From positions 1 through 64,000 of the forward strand of contig JBBRWM010000006.1 of NCBI GenBank assembly GCA_038249195.1: a stretch of 64,000 bases of DNA, written 5' to 3'. The notes beneath the pieces were generated by a model. It did not search any database, was not told the DNA's origin, and saw nothing but the letters and a program-made list of their open reading frames with translations. Below are positions 40,301-48,401 of the stretch, one piece after another (the first letter of the stretch is position 1; every line of letters starts with the position of its first letter). The position numbers and the translations under genes are program-made. The stretch is from JAOUEA01 sp038249195 (lineage in GTDB: Bacteria; Actinomycetota; UBA4738; HRBIN12).

Positions 40301-40323
40301 GGGCGGGGCCTTGAGCCCCGCCC
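40301..40323. terminator. Bidirectional terminator between doxX and aconitase
   Basis: Perfect 9-bp stem GGGCGGGGC / GCCCCGCCC with loop CTTGA, in the 71 bases between the convergent stops. Confidence 0.65.
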
Positions 40324-40348
40324 TGATGCACGTGCGCGAGCGTCCCGC

Positions 40349-43072
40349 TCAGCCTCGGGCCAGCATCTGCTCCAGCACCATCCGCAGGATCCCGCCGCGC
40401 TCGTAGTACTCCACCTCCGCGGGGGCGTCCACGCGAACGGTCACGGCGAACGAGAGGGTGGAGCCGTCGTCGCGGACGGCCTCGACCGTGGCATGCTGAG
40501 CCGGGGTGATCCCCTGCGAGAGCCCGCTCACCGACAGCGTCTCCGTGCCGTCGAGGCCCAGCGTGGCGGACGACTCGCCCGCCCGATACTCCAACGGCAA
40601 GATCCCCATCCCCACCAGGTTGGACCGGTGGATGCGCTCGTAGCTCTCCGCGATCACGAACCGCACGCCCAGCAGGCCCGGGCCCTTGGCCGCCCAGTCC
40701 CGGCTCGAGCCGCTGCCGTACTCCTTGCCGGCGAGCACCGCGAGCGGCACGCCGTGTTCGCGGTAGCGCTCCGCCGCCTCGTAGACGCTCGTGATATCCC
40801 CCGTGGGAAGGTACGTCGTGAACGAGCCCTCGGTCCCGGGCGCGAGCTCGTTGCGCAGGCGGATGTTCGCGAACGTGCCGCGCATCATGACCTGGTGGTT
40901 GCCTCGGCGCGCCCCGTAGGAATTGAAATCGACGGGCTCGACCCCGAGGCCCCGCAGGTAGCGGCCGGCAGGGGCGTCGGCTTTGATCGACCCGGCCGGC
41001 GAGATGTGGTCCGTGGTGATGGAGTCGCCCACCTTCACGAGCACCCTCGCATCCGTGACGTCGCCGACCGTCGCGTCGGCTCCCAGGCCTTCGAAGAAGG
41101 GCGGCTCTTGCACGTAGGTCGAGGACGACTCCCACACGTACATCGGTCCCGTGGGTGCGGGCAACCCGCGCCAGTGATCGTCGCCGCTCCAGACCCGCGC
41201 GTATTCCTCGTCGAACTGCGCCGGCTCGAGGGCGGCCGCGACGGTCTCGGCCACCTCGTCGGCGCCCGGCCACAGGTCCCGCAGATACACGGGGCCGGCC
41301 GCTCCCGACCCGAGGGGATCGGTGGTGAGATCGAGGTCGACGCGCCCGGCGAGCGCGTAGGCCACGCACAGCGGCGGCGACGCGAGATAGGCCGCGCGCA
41401 CCTGGGGATGCACGCGGCCCTCGAAGTTCCGGTTGCCCGAGAGCACCGCGACGACGTTCAGGTCGCGCTCGTCCACGGCCCTGCCCACCGACTCGATCAA
41501 CGGCCCCGAGTTCCCGATGCAGGTGGTGCACCCGTATCCCACGAGCGCGAAGCCCAGCTCGTCCAGGTACGGCGTGAGCCCGGCACGGTCGAGGTAATCC
41601 GTCACGACGCGCGATCCCGGCGCGAGCGAGGTCTTGACCCACGGCTTGACCTCGATCCCGGCCTCCACCGCCTTCTTGGCGAGCAAGCCCGCGGCCACCA
41701 TCACGGAGGGGTTCGACGTGTTCGTGCACGAGGTGATGGCCGCGATCACGACCGAGCCGTGTCCGACCTCGTCCTCGCGAGCGGGATCGCGCTCGGGATC
41801 GAGCCCCTCCCCGCCGGGCAGCGTGTCGTGCCGCGTGGTTCCCCCCTCGGCCATGAACCGCCCGATCTCGACGGCTTTGGGATCGGGCTCCGCGTGGTTG
41901 CGGAACGCCGCGACGAAGGACTCCCAGACCCGCGGCAGCGGCACGCGGTCCTGCGGCCGCTTTGGCCCAGCCACCGAGGGCACGACGGCGGCGAGGTCGA
42001 GGTCGAGCACCTCGGAGAAGACGGGGTCCGGATCGCCGTCGCGCCGGAAGAGCCCCTGCGCCTGCGTGACGCGTCGAACCAGGTCCACGCGGTCCTCGCG
42101 CCCCGTGAACGCGAGGTAGCGCAGCGTCTCGGCATCCACGGGGAAGTAGGCGGCGGTGGCGCCGTACTCAGGACACATGTTCGACAGGGTGGCGCGGTCG
42201 GCGGTGGACAGCGTGGACAGGCCATCGCCGAAGAACTCGACGTAGGTGCCCACCACGCCATGGGCGCGGAGCATCTCGGTGAGGGTCAAGACGAGGTCCG
42301 TCGCGGTGGTGCCCGCCGGAAGGGCCCCCCGCACGCGGACGCCGATCACCACCGGCGGTGGGAGGAACATGGGCTGGCCGAGCATGGCCGCCTCCGCCTC
42401 GATGCCGCCCACGCCCCAGCCCAGGACCCCCAGGCCGTTGATCATGGTGGTGTGGGAGTCCGTGCCGACCACGGTGTCGGGCAGGGCGACGCCGTCGCGC
42501 ACGCTCACGACCTGCCCGAGGTGTTCGAGGTTCACCTGATGGCAGATCCCGGCCCCCGGCGGGACGACCCGCAGACCGCCGAAGGCCTGTTGCGCCCAGC
42601 GCAGCAGGGCGTACCGCTCGGCGTTGCGGCGGTACTCGAACTCGATGTTGCGCGCGTAGGCCTCGGGTGTTCGGAACAGGTCCACCTGGACGCTGTGATC
42701 GATAACGAGGTCCACGGGGATGGCCGGGTTCACCCGGGCCGGGTCGCCGCCCTCGCGGGCGACCGCGCTGCGCATGGCGGCCAGGTCCACCACGGCGGGG
42801 ACCCCGGTGAAGTCCTGCATGAGCACGCGTGCCGGCATGAACGCGACGTCGCGCGACGGACCGGGCCACGCCGCGAGCGCGAGGACGTCTTCGTCGTCGA
42901 CGTCGCGCGTCCCCGCGCGGCGCAGCAGGTTCTCGAGCAGGATCTTCACGGTGTGCGGCAACGTGTCGAGGTCGGCGGCCCCGCGCTCGGCGAGCCAGCC
43001 GATCCGATACAGCTCGACGGTCCCCTCGGCGGTCTCGATCCGCTGGCGGGCGTCGGCGAGCCCGGTCGTCAT
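40349..43072 (-). CDS. acnA: Aconitate hydratase A
   Basis: A 907-residue citrate-cycle enzyme converting citrate to isocitrate. Iron-sulfur cluster cysteines are in AAITSCTNTSNPSVM and GYGCTTCIGNSGPL; other signatures are GVVGKFVEFFGDG-like VVGTYVEFFGDGLSTL, SHTTMINGLGVLGWGVGGIEAEAAMLGQP, VKVGDSITTDHISPAGSI and GKEYGSGSSRDWAAKG. Length is normal for AcnA/IRP type. ATG overlaps the upstream thioesterase stop (ATGA). Confidence 0.95.
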   Translation of the reverse strand: MTTGLADARQRIETAEGTVELYRIGWLAERGAADLDTLPHTVKILLENLLRRAGTRDVDDEDVLALAAWPGPSRDVAFMPARVLMQDFTGVPAVVDLAAMRSAVAREGGDPARVNPAIPVDLVIDHSVQVDLFRTPEAYARNIEFEYRRNAERYALLRWAQQAFGGLRVVPPGAGICHQVNLEHLGQVVSVRDGVALPDTVVGTDSHTTMINGLGVLGWGVGGIEAEAAMLGQPMFLPPPVVIGVRVRGALPAGTTATDLVLTLTEMLRAHGVVGTYVEFFGDGLSTLSTADRATLSNMCPEYGATAAYFPVDAETLRYLAFTGREDRVDLVRRVTQAQGLFRRDGDPDPVFSEVLDLDLAAVVPSVAGPKRPQDRVPLPRVWESFVAAFRNHAEPDPKAVEIGRFMAEGGTTRHDTLPGGEGLDPERDPAREDEVGHGSVVIAAITSCTNTSNPSVMVAAGLLAKKAVEAGIEVKPWVKTSLAPGSRVVTDYLDRAGLTPYLDELGFALVGYGCTTCIGNSGPLIESVGRAVDERDLNVVAVLSGNRNFEGRVHPQVRAAYLASPPLCVAYALAGRVDLDLTTDPLGSGAAGPVYLRDLWPGADEVAETVAAALEPAQFDEEYARVWSGDDHWRGLPAPTGPMYVWESSSTYVQEPPFFEGLGADATVGDVTDARVLVKVGDSITTDHISPAGSIKADAPAGRYLRGLGVEPVDFNSYGARRGNHQVMMRGTFANIRLRNELAPGTEGSFTTYLPTGDITSVYEAAERYREHGVPLAVLAGKEYGSGSSRDWAAKGPGLLGVRFVIAESYERIHRSNLVGMGILPLEYRAGESSATLGLDGTETLSVSGLSQGITPAQHATVEAVRDDGSTLSFAVTVRVDAPAEVEYYERGGILRMVLEQMLARG

Positions 43073-43605
43073 GGGCTCGCCCCCTCCGCTCGGGCCGTGG
43101 CGGCCTCCTCGGCGCGCGACGCCTGCAGTGCGGCCTTGTGCGCCAGGCGGGCCTCGCGGCGCAACTTCGCCTCGCGCTGGCGCCGCATCTCGGTCTCGGA
43201 CTCGGTGAGCAGGGCGGGCACGGGACACGGACGCCCCTCCTCGTCGAGGGCCACGAACACGAGGTAGGCGCTGTTGGCGTGCACACGTCGCCCACTCACC
43301 GGGTTCATCGCCTCCACGCGCACGCCGCACTCCATCGAGCTCGTGCCTACGTCGTTCACGCTGGCCTGCAGCGTCACCACGTCGCCGATGTTCACTGGCT
43401 CCAGGAACGTCATCTCGTCGACCGCCACGGTGACGGCGAGGCGGCCCGCATGTTTGATGGCCGCGAGGCCGGCCGCCGTGTCCACGAGCCGCATGATCGC
43501 TCCCCCGTGCACGTTGCCGGCGACGTTGGCGTCGGTGAGCTCCATCATCTGCGTGAGCGTCACCCGCGAGTCCCGCGCGCGTCTGGGGCTGAGGTCTCGC
43601 TCCAC
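43069..43605 (-). CDS. Acyl-CoA thioesterase, hotdog fold
   Basis: A 178-residue protein with the YciA/BFIT-type pattern TLTQMMELTDANVAGNVHGGAIMRLVDTAAGLAAIKHAG (catalytic Asn/His/Gly and Asp), VDEMTFLEPVNIGDVVTLQA, and GRRVHANSAYLVFVALDEEG. A 45-residue charged helical tail follows the domain. GTG 43605 is supported by a TATCAT -10 at 6 nt. It is translationally coupled to aconitase, so both share a promoter, though the metabolic link is not obvious. Confidence 0.82.
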   Translation of the reverse strand: MERDLSPRRARDSRVTLTQMMELTDANVAGNVHGGAIMRLVDTAAGLAAIKHAGRLAVTVAVDEMTFLEPVNIGDVVTLQASVNDVGTSSMECGVRVEAMNPVSGRRVHANSAYLVFVALDEEGRPCPVPALLTESETEMRRQREAKLRREARLAHKAALQASRAEEAATARAEGASP

Positions 43606-43611
43606 GCCTCG

Positions 43612-43617
43612 ATGATA
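43612..43617 (-). promoter_or_regulatory. -10 element of leaderless thioesterase-acnA promoter
   Basis: TATCAT (minus strand), 6 nt before GTG 43605. Part of a divergent pair with 43686-43691. Confidence 0.5.
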
Positions 43618-43685
43618 TCGCCGCGGGCCCGCGCCTCCGTCGCCCATGCCGAGCACCGCGCGAACCGCGGGCACGCCGAGCCGGT

Positions 43686-43691
43686 TAGCAT
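43686..43691 (+). promoter_or_regulatory. -10 element of leaderless lipoprotein promoter
   Basis: TAGCAT, 7 nt before ATG 43699. Confidence 0.5.
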
Positions 43692-43698
43692 CGCGGGG

Positions 43699-44481
43699 AT
43701 GCGGCGCAGCCTTCCCCACGCGGCCGGGCCCGTGGCCCTGACGGTGCTGCTGGCGTGCACGGGGACGCCGCGTTCGTCGGACGCCCCCTCCCCCGCGGGT
43801 TCGGGCCCCGTCGCCCCGGCGTCCACGGCGTCCACGGCGTCGGCCGTGCCCCCGTCCGCACCGACACCCACGGCGTCGGCCCTGCCCACGTTGCCCGCGG
43901 GCGTGCCCTCCACCTATCCACGGGACGTTCCCGCGGGCGATGTTCCCCTGCGCGCGCTCATCCCCCGCGGCACCGCCCCGGAGGGGAGTTGGTACGCGCG
44001 CACCCCCACCGGCGACGCGATCGTGGTTGCCTACGCCCGGCGCGGCCCGGATCCGTTCCGCGCCCAGCGCGGGTTCGTGGTGTGGCGGCGATCGGCCGGG
44101 GTAGCCCCGTTCTGGCGGGCGATCGCGGGCGTGGGGCACGCCGCGGACGAGGGTGTCGCGTCCACCCGGATCTTGATCGCGGACGTCACCGGCGACGGCG
44201 TTCCCGACGCGCTCGTGAACGAGATCACGGGCGGCAGCGGCGCGTGCGGCACCTGGCGCGTGGTCGAGCTGGAGGGCGGCGCCGAGCTCTGGAACCGCGG
44301 CCTCTGCGACGCGCAGGTGGTCCCCGCAGCCGATCCGGCCGGGATCGAGATCACCCGGGCGGTGTTCGGTCCCGGGGACGCGCACTGCTGCCCCGGCGCC
44401 ACGCGCACCACCGTGCTGACGTACGCGGGTGACGGACGGTGGGTCGTCGCCGCGACGAAGCTGACCCCGACCGGCGCATAG
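43699..44481 (+). CDS. Putative lipoprotein with Pro/Ser/Thr/Ala linker
   Basis: A 260-residue exported protein. Short signal (GPVALTVLLAC) with lipobox LLAC, acylated Cys20; a Ser/Ala/Pro/Thr-rich linker to about residue 65; then a beta-rich domain (GSWYARTPTGDAIVVAYARRG, AGVAPFWRAIAGVGH, ILIADVTGDGVPDALVNEITGGSGACGTWRV). DVTGDGVPDALV is an FG-GAP/VCBS-like calcium-binding motif. Cysteines at the end (AHCCPGATRTTVLTY) may form disulfides. Function unknown; not obviously tied to the DNA-repair genes after it. Confidence 0.7.
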   Translation: MRRSLPHAAGPVALTVLLACTGTPRSSDAPSPAGSGPVAPASTASTASAVPPSAPTPTASALPTLPAGVPSTYPRDVPAGDVPLRALIPRGTAPEGSWYARTPTGDAIVVAYARRGPDPFRAQRGFVVWRRSAGVAPFWRAIAGVGHAADEGVASTRILIADVTGDGVPDALVNEITGGSGACGTWRVVELEGGAELWNRGLCDAQVVPAADPAGIEITRAVFGPGDAHCCPGATRTTVLTYAGDGRWVVAATKLTPTGA

Positions 44482-44523
44482 GTCGACCCGAACCGAGCGG
44501 CGGGGAGCGTCGGCCGCCGCCGA

Positions 44524-44529
44524 TACACT
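44524..44529 (+). promoter_or_regulatory. -10 element of leaderless nurA operon promoter
   Basis: TACACT, 7 nt before the nurA ATG; the only promoter seen before the four-gene operon. Confidence 0.5.
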
Positions 44530-44536
44530 GCGGCGC

Positions 44537-45472
44537 ATGGCTCGGATCTTCGTCGAGGGCTGGTCACCCGAGTACGGCGCACCGCTCGACCAGGACGAGG
44601 CGCTCGCACCCTCGGAGGGCTCGGTCGACACCGCCGTGGAGACCACCGATTGGGAGCCGCTGGAGGGCCGCGACGACGGCGTCGAACGCGTCGCGTTCGT
44701 GGACGGCGTGCGCCGGATCGACGCTCGACTCACCCTCGACGATCCGCAGGCCGGCCCGGTTCCCGGGATGTGCGGGACGTTCGCGGTGGGCGCCACGATC
44801 TGGGACCGACCCGCCCGGCGTTCGCGGGTCGAGGCCGTCCGCGTCGAGCGCTGGGCCGTGCTGGCCGGAGGCCGTGATGAGACGATGCCGCCGGTCGACC
44901 TGGAGCCCGGCTACGGCACGACCACCTGCGCCTCGGACGATCCCCTGGCGCTCATGACGGAGCTGCACACGAAGATGCGGCGCGCCGAGGGCGCCACGGC
45001 ATCGGCGATCGCCGACGGGTGCTTCGTGGTGGCGGACGGCCCGCTGAACGAGCTCACCGCGCGGCCCACGGTCGGCTACATCAAGCGCCACCGGGTCACC
45101 TACCTCCCTGCACCGGCCAACGCGGTGGTGGCGCGGCTGGCCCCCGGGCAGCGCACCCCCCTGTTCACCATCGCCGACTACCGGCGCTACTCGTGGTACG
45201 TGCGCCTCGCCGTCCTCCAGGGAGGGCATTCATGGACCGGGATCGTGCGCTGCGAGGCCTCGGGACAGCTTCCGCGCGACGAGGTCCGTGCGATCGCGGA
45301 TCGCACCGCGGCGCTCCTGCCGACCGTCGCCTCCGAGGCTCACCTCGATCCCCGGGCCCCCCAGAACCTCGTGCCCATCGCCGCATTGGAGCGGGACCTT
45401 CGCCATCGCATGGGGGACCAACGCATGGTCTACCGCAGCCTGCGGGCCGCCGTCATGCGGGAGGCCTCGTGA
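44537..45472 (+). CDS. nurA: NurA-like nuclease
   Basis: A 311-residue protein assigned to NurA-type nucleases. The pattern is FVDGVRRIDARL (Asp56 of the metal site), FVVADGPLNE (Asp167), GYIKRHRVTYL (Lys183) and a C-terminal R-rich helix, in the order of the NurA RNase H-like fold. NurA is a 5'-3' exonuclease and single-strand endonuclease that works inside the HerA ring. Its stop overlaps the herA start by 4 nt (GTGA). The assignment rests on these motifs and on the neighbour; overall similarity to known NurA cannot be measured here. Confidence 0.7.
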   Translation: MARIFVEGWSPEYGAPLDQDEALAPSEGSVDTAVETTDWEPLEGRDDGVERVAFVDGVRRIDARLTLDDPQAGPVPGMCGTFAVGATIWDRPARRSRVEAVRVERWAVLAGGRDETMPPVDLEPGYGTTTCASDDPLALMTELHTKMRRAEGATASAIADGCFVVADGPLNELTARPTVGYIKRHRVTYLPAPANAVVARLAPGQRTPLFTIADYRRYSWYVRLAVLQGGHSWTGIVRCEASGQLPRDEVRAIADRTAALLPTVASEAHLDPRAPQNLVPIAALERDLRHRMGDQRMVYRSLRAAVMREAS

Positions 45473-47214
45473 CGGCGGACCGACCCGATCGCGTCGGCCG
45501 TGTGCTCGGGTCCGAACACGCGTCCACCGCCGCGTTCCGCGTGGTGCTCGACGAGGGCCAGTTCCTCCAGCTCGACGACCTCGTGGTGGTGCGGACGCAG
45601 GTCCCCAAGGCCGGCGAGGTGCGCACGTACGGCGTGGTGACCGAGGCCGAGGCCGTGTACGAGGGCGCTGCCTTCGAGTCCGACACGCACCGGGTCGCGG
45701 AACTCGGGATCATGCCGGCAGCCAAGGTGCGGTCGGCCCGCGTCGCCGTCACGCGCGTCGATCCGGAGGTCTGGGTCTCGGCGGACCCCGGGGAGCTTGC
45801 CGAGCGCGCCACCGGCGCCGAGCGGGACAAGGCGCTCTACGTGGACGAGATGGGCCGTCCGCTCGCGGCGGGCATCGGTCGCGACGGCGCCCCCGTCCAC
45901 ATCGACCTCGACTTCTTCGACGGGCGCAAGGGAGGGCACATGTCCGTCAGTGGCATCAGCGGGGTGGCCACCAAGACCTCCTTCGCCCTGTTCTTCCTGC
46001 GCATGCTCACGGCGCGCGAGCACGCGGCGCTCGTGGGTGAGGGCGCATCGTCGTTGCGCGTACTCGTGTTCAACGTCAAAGGCGAGGACCTGTTGTGGCT
46101 CGACAAGCCCAACGCGCGGTTCGACGACGACGCGCGGGAGGCCTGGGGCCGTCTGGGCGTCGAGCCCGCCCCCTTCCCCTCGGTCACGTTCTGGGCGCCG
46201 CCGAGGAGGCGCTCGGGCGACGTCGTGTTGGCAGACACCGGCGGGCGTCAGGAGGGTGTCGAGGTCTTCACCTGGACACCGCGCCAGTTCATCGACGAGG
46301 ACCTCCTGCAGTTCTGCTTCACCGATGCGAACGACGCCCGCAACCAGCTGCCGTTCATCCGCGAGCGCGTCCAGGCGCAGCTGAAGCGCTTCGCGGTCGA
46401 CGTGGCCGGCCGGCCGGGCGCGGTCGTGCTCCGCGATCCCCAGTCCTTCCCCCGCGAGCGCGCGACGACCGTCGCCGCGGACCCGGGCGAGCGCGTGATC
46501 GAGGATCTCGCTTCGCTGGTGGATGCCCTCGGCGAGTTCCTCGAGCCCGAGGGCGACGACGAACCCGACCTTGCGTGGAGCGGCCGTGTGCAGGCCGGCA
46601 CGGTGTCGGCGTTCATGCGACGGCTCCACGCCGCGTCGTCCCGCCTCGGGCACCTCGTGCGCGCGGGCGAGTCGCGGCGCATCGACCGCGCGAGGGCGAG
46701 CGTGACGGTCGTGGCGATCCAGTCGTTGCACGAGCAGGCGCAACGATTCGTCGTCGGCGCCCTCCTCAACGAGACCTTCCAGGAGAAGGAGGCGTCGGGG
46801 CAGCGGCTGCCGTTGTCCGTGATCGTGCTGGACGAGCTGAACAAGTACGCCCCTCGCGAGGGAAGCGGGCCCCTCAAGGACATGTTGATCGACATCGCGC
46901 AGCGCGGGCGTTCCATGGGCGTCCTGCTGGTCGGGGCGCAGCAGACGGCATCGCGCGTGGCCTCGGAGGTCCTGGAGAACGCCGCGATCCGCGTTGCCGG
47001 CCGCCTGGATGCCGCCGAGGCCGAGCGGAGCGAGTACGGGTGGATGCTCCCGTCCACGCGGGCGCGCGCGCGGCTGCTCAAGCCGGGCACGATGGTGATC
47101 TCGCAGCCCGCCATCCCCGTGCCGCTCGTCGTCACCTTCCCCTTCCCCCCGTGGGCCACGCGGAAGGAAGAGGTGGATCCCGCCGCACAGGGCGACCCCT
47201 TCTCGGGCCTCTAG
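45469..47214 (+). CDS. herA: HerA-like hexameric DNA translocase ATPase
   Basis: A 581-residue HerA/FtsK-superfamily ATPase. N-terminal HAS-barrel (about 1-150: VGRVLGSEHASTAAFRVVLDEG), Walker A-like GISGVATKTS at 162-171, Walker B VIVLDELNKYAP at 451-462 with Asp455 and Glu456, sensor/arginine region LIDIAQRGRSMGVLLVGAQQTASR (474-496). The Walker A has an extra residue and Thr-Lys where Gly-Lys is usual. In archaea HerA pairs with NurA and Mre11-Rad50 to resect DNA ends. GTG start overlaps nurA; the stop is 11 bases before sbcD. Confidence 0.85.
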   Translation: MTADRPDRVGRVLGSEHASTAAFRVVLDEGQFLQLDDLVVVRTQVPKAGEVRTYGVVTEAEAVYEGAAFESDTHRVAELGIMPAAKVRSARVAVTRVDPEVWVSADPGELAERATGAERDKALYVDEMGRPLAAGIGRDGAPVHIDLDFFDGRKGGHMSVSGISGVATKTSFALFFLRMLTAREHAALVGEGASSLRVLVFNVKGEDLLWLDKPNARFDDDAREAWGRLGVEPAPFPSVTFWAPPRRRSGDVVLADTGGRQEGVEVFTWTPRQFIDEDLLQFCFTDANDARNQLPFIRERVQAQLKRFAVDVAGRPGAVVLRDPQSFPRERATTVAADPGERVIEDLASLVDALGEFLEPEGDDEPDLAWSGRVQAGTVSAFMRRLHAASSRLGHLVRAGESRRIDRARASVTVVAIQSLHEQAQRFVVGALLNETFQEKEASGQRLPLSVIVLDELNKYAPREGSGPLKDMLIDIAQRGRSMGVLLVGAQQTASRVASEVLENAAIRVAGRLDAAEAERSEYGWMLPSTRARARLLKPGTMVISQPAIPVPLVVTFPFPPWATRKEEVDPAAQGDPFSGL

Positions 47215-47225
47215 CCACCCGGCGC

Positions 47226-48401
47226 ATGCGGATCCTCCACACCTCGGACTGGCACGTCGGCCGCCGGCTGGGTCGTCACGACCGCACGCCCGAGTTCCAC
47301 GACGTGCTCGACGAGGTCGCCGGGATCGCGGACGCGCACGCGGTCGATCTCGTGCTCGTCGCCGGGGACGTCTTCGACCGTCCGATGCCCCCGATCGACG
47401 CGCTGACGAACGGGCTGGGATCGCTGGTGCGCCTCGCCGAGCATCGCCCCGTGGTGGCGGTGGCGGGTAACCACGACTCCCCCGAGTTGTTCGAAGCCCT
47501 CGCGCCGCTGTTGCGTTCGCAGGGCCGCGGCGTGCACCTCGTGGGCACGGTGAAGCGCCCCGAGGCCGGCGGACTCCTGGGGCCGGACGTCCTCGGCGTC
47601 GACGCCGTGGTCGCGTGCTTCCCCTTCCTGCGCGAGGGGCGGGTGATCGACTTCATGCAGGAGGCGGGCACGTGGTACGGGGCGTACGCGGAGCGCGTGG
47701 CCGGCATCACGCAGGCCTACAACCGCGCGCTCGTGCACGCCGCCGGCGTCGACCTCGTCCCGATCCTGATGGCGCACTTCATGGTGGGCGGCGTCAAGGT
47801 CGACCGCGCGGCGCCGCGTGGGGAACGCGAGCTCCACATGGGCGAGGCCTATGCGGCCACGGCGGAGGCCATCCCGGCGGGGCCCCAGTACGTGGCGATG
47901 GGCCACATCCACGCACCGCAGCCGGTGCCGGGCGCGCCGGTCCCCGCCGCTTACGCGGGGTCGCTGCTCCCGCTGGACTTCGGCGAGGCGGGCGAGGTCA
48001 AACGGGTCGTCATCGTCGAGGCCGAGCCCGGGCGCCTCGCCACCGTCACGTCGATCCCCCTCACGAGCGGGCGCCCGCTCGTGCGCGCGTCGGGGACCTG
48101 GGACGAGCTCGAGTCCCGCGCGGACGAGCTGCGGGGGGCCTACCTCGACCTCTCCGTGCGCGTGGGCGGCACCGACACGGACCTCGCTCGACGCGCGGCC
48201 GATCTGTTCCCGTTCCTCGTGAACGTGCGCGCGCAACGCCCCGCCGGCGAGCGGGCCGTGGCCGCGACGCGGGAGGTCCGCCCGGACGACGGGGAGCTGT
48301 ACGCCGAGTTCTACCGGGCGGAAACGGGCGAGGAGCCGCCGCCGGCCCTCACCGCCCTGTTCCGCGCCGTGATGGAGGAGGTCGGCGATGCGCCCGCTTG
48401 A
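47226..48401 (+). CDS. sbcD: DNA repair exonuclease SbcD/Mre11
   Basis: A 391-residue calcineurin-like phosphoesterase nuclease. Metal ligands Asp8 and His10 (HTSDWHVGR), Asp48 (VAGDVFDR), the GNHD loop at 81-84, His184 (ILMAHFMVGG), His227 and His229 (MGHIHAP). C-terminal part includes the capping region and an RVGGTDTDLARRAADLFPFLVNV stretch that contacts SbcC. Length is that of ordinary bacterial SbcD. Overlaps sbcC by 14 nt. Confidence 0.93.
   Translation: MRILHTSDWHVGRRLGRHDRTPEFHDVLDEVAGIADAHAVDLVLVAGDVFDRPMPPIDALTNGLGSLVRLAEHRPVVAVAGNHDSPELFEALAPLLRSQGRGVHLVGTVKRPEAGGLLGPDVLGVDAVVACFPFLREGRVIDFMQEAGTWYGAYAERVAGITQAYNRALVHAAGVDLVPILMAHFMVGGVKVDRAAPRGERELHMGEAYAATAEAIPAGPQYVAMGHIHAPQPVPGAPVPAAYAGSLLPLDFGEAGEVKRVVIVEAEPGRLATVTSIPLTSGRPLVRASGTWDELESRADELRGAYLDLSVRVGGTDTDLARRAADLFPFLVNVRAQRPAGERAVAATREVRPDDGELYAEFYRAETGEEPPPALTALFRAVMEEVGDAPA

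Noticed and set aside
40493..43267. 924-residue open frame opposite aconitase
   Set aside because: Antisense shadow of acnA; no motif, start signal or promoter.
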